A DNA stretch of 64,000 nt, from assembly GCA_944322815.1 (NCBI GenBank), contig CALUQB010000011.1, positions 1 to 64,000 of the forward strand. Reading direction: 5' to 3'. The notes below the pieces were generated by a model that saw only the letters and a program-made list of their open reading frames with translations, was not told the origin of the DNA and did no database searches. Position 1 is the stretch's first letter. Each line of letters starts with the position of its first letter. Positions 51,471 to 64,000 of the stretch are shown one piece after another. A program made the position numbers and the translations under genes. Origin of the DNA: an uncultured Bacteroidales bacterium. Lineage in GTDB: Bacteria; Bacteroidota; Bacteroidia; Bacteroidales; UBA932.

Positions 51471-53455
51471 TGAAAGCAAGGCAATTGGTGGTAGTATTGG
51501 CTCTGGGCATGCTGGGTGCATGCTCAGAGCATTATGCGGATAACAGGTCTGTCGCATACGAAGAATTGCCGCTTGGCAGCATTGCCCCTGAAGGGTGGCT
51601 CAGGGAAAATCTTGAATTGCAGAGGGACAATATCTCGGCAAATCTTGACGAGACTTATCCGGAGGTGATGGGTTCGCGGAACGGATGGCTCGGAGGTGAC
51701 GGTGACCAGTGGGAGAGGGGACCTTATTGGATAGACGGATTGCTGCCATTGGCCTATATTTTAGATGACGATGCCCTTAAGGCTAAAGTGGAACCGTGGG
51801 TGGAATGGGCCTTGTCAAGCCAGACTGAAGACGGAAATTTCGGGCCTGACACGGATTATCCTGAAGAGGCGGGACTGCAGAGGAACAATTCTTCAGACTG
51901 GTGGCCGAGGATGGTTATGCTTAAAGTCCTGTACCAGCACTACAATGCCACGGGTGACGAACGTGTCCTGGCCTTTTTCGACAGATATTTCCGGTACCAG
52001 CTCGAAACTCTGAAAGAAAAACCGCTGGATCACTGGACTTTCTGGGCGGCATTCCGTCAGGCGGATGAGATGAACATCGTACTGTGGCTGTATCGTCGTA
52101 CCGGGGAGAAGTATCTGCTGGAACTGGCTGACCTGCTGCATGAACAGGGTTTTGATTTCGTGGAATATTTCGAAACGGAGGGTATTTCACGACCGGGCTC
52201 CATACATTGCGTGAACCTGGCGCAGGGATTGAAAGAACCGGTGGTCTATTGGTCTGCGACCGGGGATGACCGCCTGCTCAGAGCGACCGACAAGCTCTTC
52301 GCGGATATGCCGCGTTTTATAAGTTATCCCACAGGAATGTTCGGCGGTGACGAATGTCTGAGGGACAATGATCCGACACGAGGTTCCGAACTGTGCTCGG
52401 CGGTGGAATTCATGTACTCGCTGGAAGAGATGATGAAAATCACGGGGAATCCATTCTACGCCGAATATCTGGAACGCATAGCATTCAATGCACTTGAAGC
52501 CCAGATTTCGGATGATTTCCGACTGCACCAGTACTACCAGCAGACAAATCAGGTCAGCATATCCTACGGGAACCACAATTTCTCCATAATGCAGGACGGT
52601 ACGGCGAATCTGATGGGTTTTCTCACGGGCTACCCATGCTGTCTGAGCAATCTTCATCAAGGCTGGCCGAAATTCACCCAGAACCTGTGGCTCCGGAGTT
52701 CCGATGGAGGACTTGCCGCTCTCGCTTACTCTCCGTGTGTGGTGCGGACCGAGGTGGACGGAGTCCCTGTAGAGATAAAGGAAGTGACCGGCTATCCGTA
52801 CAGTGACCGTATCAGACTGGAAATCACTACAGGAGATCCGGTGTCTTTCCCTCTGCATCTTCGGATCCCTTCATGGACCGAAGTTCCCGAAGTCTTGATT
52901 GTCCCTCAAGGGAAGTCATCGGAAGAGACTGTTTCTGATGCTGTATTGAATCCTGTTCCCGGAGAAATCCATATCATAGACAGGGAATGGAGTGACGGTG
53001 ATGTCGTGGAACTGCATTTTCCTATGAAGGTGAGCGTGAACCGTTGGTTCGAGAACTCTGCTGCGGTCGAGCGCGGCCCTTTGGTTTATGCTCTGGATGT
53101 GAAGGGTGAATGGACGCGGAAAGTGAATCAGACGGGTATGAGGAAAGGCCAGGAATATTGGGAAGTGAAACCGGTATCGGCATGGAATTACTCTCTCATT
53201 TATGAAGATATTGACCGGCCGGAAACGGCATTCCAGGTCAATGAAGACGGGACCATTACAGCCCGTGCCGTGCGAGTGCCGTTGTGGACGGAAGTTAACG
53301 GGGATGCCGCTCCACTGCCTTATTCCCCGGTGCGGCAGTATGGTACGTACATGGAGTTCTCTCACCCGACCGGTGCTCCTGAGACTGTCACACTTGTCCC
53401 TTACGGCAGGACAGTTCTCCGCATTACGGAATTTCCTGTACTGCGCGCAAGATAA
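51467..53455 (+). CDS. GH127-like beta-L-arabinofuranosidase
   Basis: This is a glycoside hydrolase of 662 residues with a lipoprotein-type signal (lipobox MLGAC). It belongs to the DUF1680/GH127-related group. An alpha/alpha-barrel part is visible (DQWERGPYWIDGLLPLAYIL, NNSSDWWPRMVMLKVLYQHY). The thiol and zinc residues of GH127 are conserved in pattern: Glu308 and Cys310 in GSELCSAVEF, and the paired Cys391-Cys392 in GYPCCLSN, where the first Cys is the expected nucleophile. C-terminal beta-sandwich domains follow. Members release beta-L-arabinofuranose or related sugars from plant glycans and glycoproteins; related families (GH142, GH146) share the fold, so exact specificity is open. Confidence 0.82.
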   Translation: MMKARQLVVVLALGMLGACSEHYADNRSVAYEELPLGSIAPEGWLRENLELQRDNISANLDETYPEVMGSRNGWLGGDGDQWERGPYWIDGLLPLAYILDDDALKAKVEPWVEWALSSQTEDGNFGPDTDYPEEAGLQRNNSSDWWPRMVMLKVLYQHYNATGDERVLAFFDRYFRYQLETLKEKPLDHWTFWAAFRQADEMNIVLWLYRRTGEKYLLELADLLHEQGFDFVEYFETEGISRPGSIHCVNLAQGLKEPVVYWSATGDDRLLRATDKLFADMPRFISYPTGMFGGDECLRDNDPTRGSELCSAVEFMYSLEEMMKITGNPFYAEYLERIAFNALEAQISDDFRLHQYYQQTNQVSISYGNHNFSIMQDGTANLMGFLTGYPCCLSNLHQGWPKFTQNLWLRSSDGGLAALAYSPCVVRTEVDGVPVEIKEVTGYPYSDRIRLEITTGDPVSFPLHLRIPSWTEVPEVLIVPQGKSSEETVSDAVLNPVPGEIHIIDREWSDGDVVELHFPMKVSVNRWFENSAAVERGPLVYALDVKGEWTRKVNQTGMRKGQEYWEVKPVSAWNYSLIYEDIDRPETAFQVNEDGTITARAVRVPLWTEVNGDAAPLPYSPVRQYGTYMEFSHPTGAPETVTLVPYGRTVLRITEFPVLRAR

Positions 53456-53511
53456 TCATTGCCTGTTTTTTACGAAAAAACATGAGAAAAGCTGATAGCC
53501 AATTCTATATT

Positions 53512-56250
53512 ATGAAAAAAACACTTGCCATATTTCTGCTGGCATGCTGCTCCGCCTTATGGCCGGTAACTGTCTGTGGACAGAGTGCCGGAGAAAATCC
53601 GGCAGCATCGTCTGAATCATACGTCGTTTTCGGGAATGCCAGATTCACCGTACTGACTCCACGCTTGGTGCGTATGGAGTGGTCTGCGGACGGGAAATTC
53701 GAGGACAGGGCCACATTGGGAATTGTGAACAGACGGCTGGAAGTCCCTGATTTTACTGTCAGGGAAACGAAGAACTCGGTAACGGTCAGGACTGATTTCC
53801 TGACTCTGAAATATCACGGACAGGAAAAATTCGACAAGGACAATCTCAGCATCACTTTCCTCATTTCGGAAAACGGAAAGGAAAAAGGAGAATGGCATCC
53901 AGGGATGGATGACTCGGGAAACCTTCTCGGGACGGCCAGAACTCTTGACAGATTCGAAGGTGACAGCCTTATGGATCCGTATGATCCTGGCATCATCTCC
54001 CGTGACGGCTGGGCAGTAATCGACGAGAGTTCGCGCCATCTTTTCGAGCCTGTTGACAGCGACTGGGAATATTGGGTGGCTGAACGCGACAGCATTGTCC
54101 GTCAGGACCTGTATTTCTTCGGCTACGGTCACGACTATACGGCGGCATTGGGCGACTTTACGAAAATCGCCGGGAGGATACCGCTTCCGCCAAAATACGC
54201 CTTCGGCTACTGGTGGTGCAGGTACTGGCAGTATTCCGATTTCGAACTCATTGACCTGGCGGAACATTTCAGGGATTTCAGCATTCCGATAGACGTGATG
54301 ATTATCGATATGGACTGGCACGAGACATGGTCAGAACTTAAGGCGGCGACTCCGCCACGCGAACCGGGAGGGAAACCTGGACTGGATGAATTCGGCATGA
54401 ACATAGGATGGACCGGCTACACATGGAAAAAGGAGTTTTTCCCGAACCCGGCGAATTTTCTGGAGGAACTTCACCGGATGGGAATAAAGAATTCCCTGAA
54501 CCTGCATTTCTGCAACGGTATCCAGCCCTACGAAGAGCCGTATGACAGGTTCGTGAAGGACTATCTGTCCAGAACCGATGATTACGACGGACCGGAAGGG
54601 TATATCATGGAAGACGGCACTAAGGTCCCGGTTCCGTTCAGGGTGGATCAGATAGAGTGGACCGACGCCTATTTCAACTCGATTATACATCCGTTAGAGC
54701 GGGACGGTGTGGATTTCTGGTGGCAGGACTGGCAGCAGTGGAAGGACAGTCATTATACGAAAGGCCTGAGCAATACTTTCTGGCTGAATTACGTATTCTT
54801 CCAGGACAAGGTGCGTCAGACCGCATCTATGGGCATACATGCTCCGCGCCCCATGATTTATCACCGCTGGGGAGGAATCGGAAGCCACCGCTATCAGGTG
54901 GGATTCTCCGGTGACACTTTCGCCACATGGAAAGTGCTTGGCTATCTGCCGTATTTCACTGCCACGGCATCCAATGTCTGCTACGGCTACTGGGGCCATG
55001 ACATAGGAGGGCATCAGCAGCCGTCTGGAGTGACGAGCACCGATCCCGAACTTTACACACGATGGCTGCAATCGGGAGTCTTCACTCCTATATACAAGAC
55101 GCACTCTACGAAAGACAGCACTATGGAAAAGAGGTTCTGGGTTTTTCCGGAGCATTTCGATGCCATGCGCGAGGCGATACGGCTGCGTTATGACCTGTCT
55201 CCGTACATCTACACGACGGCACGACAGGCATACGACACAGGTATCTCGATATGCAGACCGCTTTACTATAGCCATCCGGAGAACGAGGAAGCCTATACCC
55301 GGACAGAGGAATTCATGTTCGGAGACGATATCCTGGCCACTGTCGTCTGTGAGCCGGTGGACAGCATTACTGGACTTGCATCACGCAAAATATGGTTTCC
55401 GGAAGGGTGCGACTGGTATGACGTGGCTACCGGAATCATGTACGGGGGTGGAACGGAGCACGAACTGCTCTATACCATTAACGAGAATCCGTACTATGTG
55501 AAAGCGAATGCTGTCATCCCTATGGCAGGGGCGGAAATACGGAATCTCCAGTCACAGGACCCTGAACTGCGTCTTCTGGTGGTACCTGGAGAAGGTGAAA
55601 GCCGTACGAGGGTATATGAGGATGACGGGAATACCCAGGCTTACGACACAGAATACGCTTTTACGGAAATATTGAGGAAGATGAGCGGGGACACTCTGAC
55701 AGTGAAAGTCTTTCCGAGAAAAGGTTCGTACGAAGGTATGCTTCCGGACAGGAAAGTGACTCTGATGCTGGACGGATTCTCCGTGCCTGAAAAAGTGACG
55801 GTGAACGGGAAGGAAATCCGCTACTCGCGCTTCGCGGAATATGATGCTGAAGACGGGCAGGAAGTATGGGGCTACGATGGAAACTCATTGACTGTCATGG
55901 TATATACCGGTGATGACGCGGCGGACAGCACTTTAAGTGTGGAATGCGTTTTCAACGATGACGGAGACAGATTCCGTTCGGGGAAGAAGGGCCTGATCAG
56001 AAGGATGATGGCCCTGACTCCGGAAGCGAAACTCATGGTAGAGCACCATGTGATGTCGGGAATGCAGCTTCCTGTGGAATTTCTGGATATAGCCCAGTGC
56101 GGAAGCTACATTTCGGAAAACCCTGAAAGGGCATCCGACTTGCTCGACAGCATCGACATTCCGGCCATGAACAGCCGCTTCGATGGTTTCGGCAAACTTC
56201 CTGAAACATTCCGGCAGAAAGTCGCTGCGCAAACTCTATTTGAAAAATGA
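53512..56250 (+). CDS. Secreted glycoside hydrolase family 31 enzyme
   Basis: This is an exported exo-glycosidase of 912 residues acting on alpha-linked sugars. The ATG at 53512 opens a signal peptide (MKKTLAIFLLACCSALWPVT); an upstream in-frame ATG at 53482 is less likely. It has an N-terminal beta-sandwich (FTVLTPRLVRMEWSADG) and a TIM barrel with KYAFGYWWCRYW and DVMIIDMDWHETW (Asp266). The expected nucleophile is Asp406 in VDFWWQDWQQ and the acid/base Asp468 in VGFSGDTF. C-terminal sandwich domains and a helical tail follow. GH31 includes alpha-glucosidases, alpha-xylosidases and others; the motifs do not fix the substrate. An alpha-xylosidase role would suit a xyloglucan locus but is inference. 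Confidence 0.87.
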   Translation: MKKTLAIFLLACCSALWPVTVCGQSAGENPAASSESYVVFGNARFTVLTPRLVRMEWSADGKFEDRATLGIVNRRLEVPDFTVRETKNSVTVRTDFLTLKYHGQEKFDKDNLSITFLISENGKEKGEWHPGMDDSGNLLGTARTLDRFEGDSLMDPYDPGIISRDGWAVIDESSRHLFEPVDSDWEYWVAERDSIVRQDLYFFGYGHDYTAALGDFTKIAGRIPLPPKYAFGYWWCRYWQYSDFELIDLAEHFRDFSIPIDVMIIDMDWHETWSELKAATPPREPGGKPGLDEFGMNIGWTGYTWKKEFFPNPANFLEELHRMGIKNSLNLHFCNGIQPYEEPYDRFVKDYLSRTDDYDGPEGYIMEDGTKVPVPFRVDQIEWTDAYFNSIIHPLERDGVDFWWQDWQQWKDSHYTKGLSNTFWLNYVFFQDKVRQTASMGIHAPRPMIYHRWGGIGSHRYQVGFSGDTFATWKVLGYLPYFTATASNVCYGYWGHDIGGHQQPSGVTSTDPELYTRWLQSGVFTPIYKTHSTKDSTMEKRFWVFPEHFDAMREAIRLRYDLSPYIYTTARQAYDTGISICRPLYYSHPENEEAYTRTEEFMFGDDILATVVCEPVDSITGLASRKIWFPEGCDWYDVATGIMYGGGTEHELLYTINENPYYVKANAVIPMAGAEIRNLQSQDPELRLLVVPGEGESRTRVYEDDGNTQAYDTEYAFTEILRKMSGDTLTVKVFPRKGSYEGMLPDRKVTLMLDGFSVPEKVTVNGKEIRYSRFAEYDAEDGQEVWGYDGNSLTVMVYTGDDAADSTLSVECVFNDDGDRFRSGKKGLIRRMMALTPEAKLMVEHHVMSGMQLPVEFLDIAQCGSYISENPERASDLLDSIDIPAMNSRFDGFGKLPETFRQKVAAQTLFEK

Positions 56251-56356
56251 TGGAAAATACATAACTCATTCCAATCAGCATTTGACCCGCCGGAATATTA
56301 TAAGTTGGACAGAGAAACAGCCTTTTTCAACTACTGATTAAATTTAATACTACTAA

Positions 56357-59497
<3,141 letters not shown>

Positions 59498-59535
59498 AAA
59501 GAAGATAATAAATACGGTATTAACCCAATCATCAG

Positions 59536-60966
59536 ATGAAAAAAATTCTGTCATTAATCTTGTTTGCCTGCTGTCTGATGACAGCCAATGCAAAAATCAC
59601 CATGCCGTCTGTCTTTTCGGACAACATGGTGCTTCAGCAGAATGCGGACGTGGCTTTCTGGGGTATTGCTGACCCGGGAGAAAAAGTCACCGTATCCTGT
59701 ACATGGTCTTCAGGAAAGTCAGTAGCCATAGCCGGGAAAGACGGAAAGTGGTCCGTTACTGTCCCTACAGTGTCTGCCGGGGGACCGTATGAAGTCACCG
59801 TATCAGGCAAAGACGGGAAAACCGTTTTTGAAAACGTACTTCTCGGCGAAGTCTGGATATGTGCAGGTCAGTCGAATATGGAGATGCAGATGAAAGGTTT
59901 CCGAGGCCAGCCTGTAAAGGATGCCGCCTGGTATATAAGCGGTGCGCGCCCTGAAGTCCCGATCCGGTCGTGCAATCTGAAAAGGGTAAAGTCTCTGGAA
60001 GAAGAATTTGACTGTCCTGCCGTCTGGTATGAACATACGTCTGAAGGAGTCTCTGAAGCCAGCGCCACTGCTTATTTCTTTGCGCTCAAACTATACGAAA
60101 CACTGAAAATTCCTGTCGGTGTCATAAATGTCTCATGGGGAGGTACGCCGATAGAGGCATGGATGGACAAGGATCTGATAGAGGCTGAATTTCCTGGAGA
60201 GTTCGATCTGAGCAGCTACGAAAACGGAGAGTTCCGCAAGGAGGCTCCGCACAGGGTGGCAGGCGTGCTGTACAACGGTATGCTTCATTCGGTGATTCCG
60301 TTTACGGCTAAAGGGTTCGTATGGTATCAGGGCTGTGACAACAGGTACCGTTTCGAGCAATACAAACGTCTGCAGCCTGCATTCGTGAAGATGCTCCGCG
60401 AACAGTGGGGTGACGAAGATATGCCGTTCTATTTCACACAGATAGCTCCTTATGAATATGATGACCCGGAATTGCCCACAGCAGGTTATATGATGTGGGC
60501 GCAGGCACAGACTCTGGAAATGATTCCGCATTCGGGCATGGCCACGACTCATGATGTCGGGGAGCGCGCATGCATTCATCCTGCCGCCAAGAAAACAGTG
60601 GGAGACAGGCTTGCCGGTCTGGCTCTCGCGAATGATTACGGTATAGGAGGATTCGAAGCACAGGCTCCTGTATGCGACAGTGTAGAATTCCGTGATAATG
60701 TAGCCCATGTAAGTTTCCGTGTAGGTGAAATGGGGCTGAGTCCGATAAACATGGATCTCCCCGGATTTGAGCTGGCAGGAGAGGATCATGTCTTTTATCC
60801 TGCGACCGCCAGGATATCCGGCGACTGCCGCAGCATAGATGTGACTTCACCTCAGGTTTCCAAGCCTGTGGCAGTACGTTACGGCATGAGAAACTGGTCG
60901 GAGGCATCCCTTTTCAATTGTTTCGGGCTTCCTGCAAGTCCGTTCAGATCAGATAATTGGGAATAA
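59536..60966 (+). CDS. SASA-family carbohydrate O-acetylesterase (sialate O-acetylesterase-like)
   Basis: This is a secreted SGNH-type esterase of 476 residues, likely removing O-acetyl groups from glycans. The signal peptide ends near TANA. The family start ITMPSVFSDNMVLQQNADV is present, an inserted beta domain follows, then GQSNMEMQM with the nucleophile Ser113, and NVSWGGTPIEAWM. The C-terminal His is probably His348 in ACIHPAAKK; the acidic residue usually just before it (as in NDIHP of relatives) is replaced by Cys here, so the third triad member is unclear. Despite the family name, sialic acid need not be the substrate; acetylated plant glycans are more likely in this locus. Confidence 0.82.
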   Translation: MKKILSLILFACCLMTANAKITMPSVFSDNMVLQQNADVAFWGIADPGEKVTVSCTWSSGKSVAIAGKDGKWSVTVPTVSAGGPYEVTVSGKDGKTVFENVLLGEVWICAGQSNMEMQMKGFRGQPVKDAAWYISGARPEVPIRSCNLKRVKSLEEEFDCPAVWYEHTSEGVSEASATAYFFALKLYETLKIPVGVINVSWGGTPIEAWMDKDLIEAEFPGEFDLSSYENGEFRKEAPHRVAGVLYNGMLHSVIPFTAKGFVWYQGCDNRYRFEQYKRLQPAFVKMLREQWGDEDMPFYFTQIAPYEYDDPELPTAGYMMWAQAQTLEMIPHSGMATTHDVGERACIHPAAKKTVGDRLAGLALANDYGIGGFEAQAPVCDSVEFRDNVAHVSFRVGEMGLSPINMDLPGFELAGEDHVFYPATARISGDCRSIDVTSPQVSKPVAVRYGMRNWSEASLFNCFGLPASPFRSDNWE

Positions 60967-60987
60967 TTACGTTTAATTTGGAATCAA

Positions 60988-62124
60988 ATGAGAAAATTAC
61001 TGTACATCATGATATTGCTTCCGGTTGTCTCATGCACGGATACCGGACTTACCGGGTCGGGACTTGACCCCGGAAATTTCGTTTCCGAAACAGATGGAAA
61101 GCCTACGGCTCTTTATAGTCTGTCCAATCCGGACGGAATGGAAGTCTGCATTACGAATTACGGCGGCCGTATAGTCTCCATAATGGTTCCTGACAGAAAC
61201 GGAAAAATGCAGGACGTAGTTCTCGGTTTTGACAATATCGAAGATTATAAAACCATTCCGAGCGATTTCGGTGCCGCCATAGGACGTTACGCTAACAGGA
61301 TAAACCTGGGTCGGTTCACTCTTGACGGGAAGGAATATCAGTTGCCGCAGAACAACTTCGGGCATTGTCTTCACGGCGGGCCAGAGGGCTGGCAATATAA
61401 GGTGTATGATGTATTGGCGGCAGATGATAGTACGCTGACACTTGCCCTGGATTCTCCTGACGGAGACGAGGGTTTCCCCGGAAATGTGCACGCCGAGGTG
61501 AAATATACGCTGGGAAACGACAGCAGCCTGAAGATAGAATATTTGGCCCGGACTGACAGGCCTACGGTAATCAATATGACAAACCATTCATATTTCAATC
61601 TGTCTGGAAATCCTTCCTGCCCTGCCACGGACCATCTGTTGTATATCAATGCTGACAGTTATACACCTGTGGATTCCACATTCATGACGACAGGGGAGAT
61701 TCTGCCTGTGGAAGGCACGCCGATGGATTTCAGAAATGCAAAGACTGTGGGCAAGGATATCGATGCAGATTTCCGCCAGCTGCACAACGGCAAAGGCTAT
61801 GACCATAACTGGGTGCTGAATACTGCCGGAGATCTGACTAAGGCAGCTGCGACCCTGTATTCGCCGGAGAGCGGAATAAAATTGGATGTCTATACCGATG
61901 AGCCCGGCATTCAGGTGTATACCGGCAATTTCCTGGACGGGACGGTCATAGGGAAACATGGCGTGGCTTATCCTTTCAGGGCATCGGTGTGCCTGGAGAC
62001 CCAGCATTATCCTGATTCTCCGAACAAGCCTGAGTGGCCGTCTGTGGTTTTACGGCCGGGTGAAAATTACAGAAGTACCTGCATTTTCGTATTCAGCACG
62101 GTGGTGCCGGCAGAAAATAATTGA
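60988..62124 (+). CDS. galM: Aldose 1-epimerase (mutarotase), lipoprotein
   Basis: This enzyme interconverts alpha and beta anomers of released sugars, typically galactose or glucose. The 378-residue protein has a lipoprotein signal (lipobox PVVSC, Cys16), so it acts outside the cytoplasm. Family motifs are TNYGGRIVSIMVPD, GRYANRINLGRF, HCLHGGPEGW, TNHSYFNLSG with catalytic His200, and VCLETQHYPDSPN with catalytic Glu337. It follows the esterase by 21 bp and precedes the GH3 gene by 5 bp, consistent with supply of the correct anomer for uptake after the glycosidases. Confidence 0.93.
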   Translation: MRKLLYIMILLPVVSCTDTGLTGSGLDPGNFVSETDGKPTALYSLSNPDGMEVCITNYGGRIVSIMVPDRNGKMQDVVLGFDNIEDYKTIPSDFGAAIGRYANRINLGRFTLDGKEYQLPQNNFGHCLHGGPEGWQYKVYDVLAADDSTLTLALDSPDGDEGFPGNVHAEVKYTLGNDSSLKIEYLARTDRPTVINMTNHSYFNLSGNPSCPATDHLLYINADSYTPVDSTFMTTGEILPVEGTPMDFRNAKTVGKDIDADFRQLHNGKGYDHNWVLNTAGDLTKAAATLYSPESGIKLDVYTDEPGIQVYTGNFLDGTVIGKHGVAYPFRASVCLETQHYPDSPNKPEWPSVVLRPGENYRSTCIFVFSTVVPAENN

Positions 62125-62129
62125 CAGAG

Positions 62130-64000
62130 ATGAAAATAATTCTTGTATCAGCCATGATTTTGGTATGCGGCCTCTCTGCAGTTGCGGAAGACGGTACGCT
62201 TCCTCCGTATAAGGATGCAAGTCTCCCTGTGGAGACAAGGGTGGAAGACCTGCTGTCACGTATGACCCTGCAGGAAAAGATAGCGCAGCTTAACCAGTAT
62301 TCATTGGGAAGCAATGACAATGTGAACAATAACGGAGAGCAGGTAAAAGTCCTGCCTCCCGAGATAGGTTCGCTGCTGTATACTGCAGATGATGCCGTCT
62401 CCAGAAATGCCATGCAGAAGCGTGCCATGGAAGAGACGAGATTAGGTATTCCGATATTGTTCGGCTATGACACCGTGCACGGATACCGGACCATATATCC
62501 GATACCGTTGGCCCAGGGCGCTTCTTGGAATCCTGAACTGGCAGGAGCGGCCTGCAGAGTGGCTGGTGCGGAGTCATATTACGCCGGAATAGACTGGACG
62601 TTCTCGCCTATGGTGGACGTGGCCAGGGATCCGAGGTGGGGCCGTGTGGCAGAAGGGTACGGTGAAGACCCGTACCTGACGTCAGTATTCGGTGCTGCTG
62701 CCGTGAGGGCATACCAGGGTGATGATTTGTCAGAACCGGGAAACATCGCAGCCTGCCTGAAACATTTCGTGGGTTACGGGGCTTCCGAGGCCGGCCGCGA
62801 CTATGTCTACTCGGAAATTTCGCGCCAGTCTCTCTGGAGTACATATCTGCCTCCGTTTGAGGCCGGGGTGAAAGCCGGTGCTGCGACTCTCATGAGTTCG
62901 TTCAATGATATCAGCGGCATACCTGGGTCCGCGAACCGTTATACCATGACGGAAGTGCTGAAAAGGATGTGGAGACACGACGGTTTCGTAGTCGCTGACT
63001 GGCATGCTGTCAGACAGCTTGTCAATCAGGGTATGGCTCCGGATGACGCCACAGCGGTGGAATATGCCATAAACGCAGGTCTTGACATGGATATGACGGA
63101 CAATCTTTATATGCCTCATCTTGAGGCTTTAGTGAAGTCCGGCAGAGTGTCTGTGGAGCGGATAGACGATGCAGTGCGCCGAATCCTCCGGGTGAAGTTC
63201 CGTCTTGGCCTTTTCGAACACCCGTATACTGATATAAAACCGGAAAGCGAGCGGATATTGCTTCCTGAGAGTCTTGATGTGGCTCAAAGGCTGGCAGAGG
63301 AAACTTTCGTTCTTCTGAAAAACGATGCCGAAGTCCTTCCGCTGAAGCCCGGGCAGAAAGTGGCCCTGATAGGACCGATGGCTAAAAGCCGTAAGGATCT
63401 GTTAGGCTCATGGCATGGCCGGGGACGTGAAGAAGATGTGGTGAGCATTTTTGACGGCTTGTCTGAAATCGTGCAGGAACTGACGTATGCATTCGGGTGC
63501 GGTTTTGATGGAGAAGACAGGTCCGGCTTTGCGGAGGCGGTGAAAGTGGCTTCAGAGGCAGATGTCGTGGTCCTGTGTCTCGGCGAAAGATATTCGTGGA
63601 GCGGGGAGAATGCATCACGTTCGACCATCGCGCTTCCACGGATTCAGGAAGAGCTGCTTATGGCTGTAAGGAAGGCCGGAAAACCAGTAGTGGTCCTGCT
63701 TTCGAATGGCCGTCCTATAGATCTCAGCAGGATTTCTCCTGCGGCTGATGCTGTGCTGGAAATATGGCAGCCTGGGGTGATGGCCGGTCCTGCCGTGGCT
63801 TCGGTGCTGACCGGGAAAACCAACCCGTCAGGCCGTCTGAATGTAACGTTCCCGTACACTACGGGGCAGATTCCGATTTATTATTGTCAGAGAAATCCGG
63901 CACGGGAAGGCTCTCAAGGCCGCTATCAGGATATCCCGAGTACTCCAATGTACGAGTTCGGATATGGTCTCAGCTATACATCGTACGAATACGGCCCGTT
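62130..64000 (+). CDS. bglX: Glycoside hydrolase family 3 beta-glucosidase-like (3' end beyond window)
   Basis: The gene starts at the ATG at 62130 and runs off the right edge, so about 623 codons are visible. The start gives a signal peptide (MKIILVSAMILVCGLSAVA). The GH3 N-terminal barrel shows LLSRMTLQEKIAQLNQY, LFGYDTVHGYRTIYPIP, FSPMVDVARDPRWGRVAEGY, KHFVGYGASEAGRDY and the nucleophile Asp290 in GFVVADWHAV. The second domain has LLKNDAEVLPLK and VVVLLSNGRPIDL, and the fibronectin-like region begins near YEFGYGLSYTSYEYGP at the edge. It resembles BglX-type periplasmic beta-glucosidases; beta-xylosidases share the family. It probably trims the backbone oligosaccharide. Confidence 0.92.
   Translation, partial: MKIILVSAMILVCGLSAVAEDGTLPPYKDASLPVETRVEDLLSRMTLQEKIAQLNQYSLGSNDNVNNNGEQVKVLPPEIGSLLYTADDAVSRNAMQKRAMEETRLGIPILFGYDTVHGYRTIYPIPLAQGASWNPELAGAACRVAGAESYYAGIDWTFSPMVDVARDPRWGRVAEGYGEDPYLTSVFGAAAVRAYQGDDLSEPGNIAACLKHFVGYGASEAGRDYVYSEISRQSLWSTYLPPFEAGVKAGAATLMSSFNDISGIPGSANRYTMTEVLKRMWRHDGFVVADWHAVRQLVNQGMAPDDATAVEYAINAGLDMDMTDNLYMPHLEALVKSGRVSVERIDDAVRRILRVKFRLGLFEHPYTDIKPESERILLPESLDVAQRLAEETFVLLKNDAEVLPLKPGQKVALIGPMAKSRKDLLGSWHGRGREEDVVSIFDGLSEIVQELTYAFGCGFDGEDRSGFAEAVKVASEADVVVLCLGERYSWSGENASRSTIALPRIQEELLMAVRKAGKPVVVLLSNGRPIDLSRISPAADAVLEIWQPGVMAGPAVASVLTGKTNPSGRLNVTFPYTTGQIPIYYCQRNPAREGSQGRYQDIPSTPMYEFGYGLSYTSYEYGP

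Overview
The window looks like a chromosomal segment of a gut- or rumen-type Bacteroidales (phylum Bacteroidota). The basis is a SusC/SusD pair inside a large glycan locus, type III glutamine synthetases, LL-diaminopimelate aminotransferase, many SPII lipoproteins, and repeated TAnnTTTG elements upstream of genes (the Bacteroidota -7 box). By eye the base composition is about 50% G+C. I cannot name a genus from sequence alone. No rRNA, tRNA, CRISPR array or complete insertion sequence was recognised.

Layout. (1) 1-1,004: the 3' end of a Rpn-type PD-(D/E)XK nuclease/transposase gene, followed by two extra tandem copies of its C-terminal tail and an 18-bp inverted repeat. (2) 1,096-7,062: a secreted SGNH hydrolase and a broken exonuclease-RecQ-UvrD fusion helicase in three pieces, one junction having removed the RecQ Walker A motif. 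(3) 7,138-13,586: a BCP-type peroxiredoxin, then a tolC-hlyD-permease-permease efflux operon divergent from an AraC-type regulator, with a 22-bp direct repeat between them. (4) 13,658-31,551: a nitrogen-assimilation and amino-acid block. It holds two nearly identical type III glutamine synthetases, dapL, dapF, a TorF-like porin, a P-II protein, an ammonium transporter, asparagine synthetase and both glutamate synthase subunits. A decayed AAA/DUF4143 ATPase remnant lies inside it and a second one beside it. (5) 32,346-37,386: a fructokinase-like kinase, a LacI-type regulator, a mannitol dehydrogenase-family enzyme and an FHS-type sugar transporter. (6) 37,725-64,000: a polysaccharide utilization locus, all on the + strand with short gaps, that runs off the right edge.

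How the parts fit. Ammonium taken up by Amt under P-II control can be fixed by the glutamine synthetases and passed on by GltBD and AsnB, so region 4 holds nearly the whole ammonium-assimilation route. In regions 5 and 6 one 10-bp core, TGCAAACGTT, typical of LacI-family operators, occurs upstream of the kinase, between lacI and the dehydrogenase, and twice upstream of the first gene of the glycan locus. The regulator at 33,294-34,310 may therefore couple sugar or polyol catabolism to the glycan locus. The glycan locus encodes two GH2 enzymes, a GH127-type arabinofuranosidase, GH31, GH3, a SASA-type esterase and an aldose epimerase around SusC/SusD. This set fits a branched, acetylated plant glycan with galactose and arabinose side groups; no endo-acting backbone enzyme lies inside the window.

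The least explained items are a 63-residue Cys-containing peptide (39,719-39,910) that resembles Bacteroidales modified-peptide precursors and is tightly coupled to a pair of large GLUG-repeat lipoproteins, and the tandem array of Rpn tail cassettes at the left edge.
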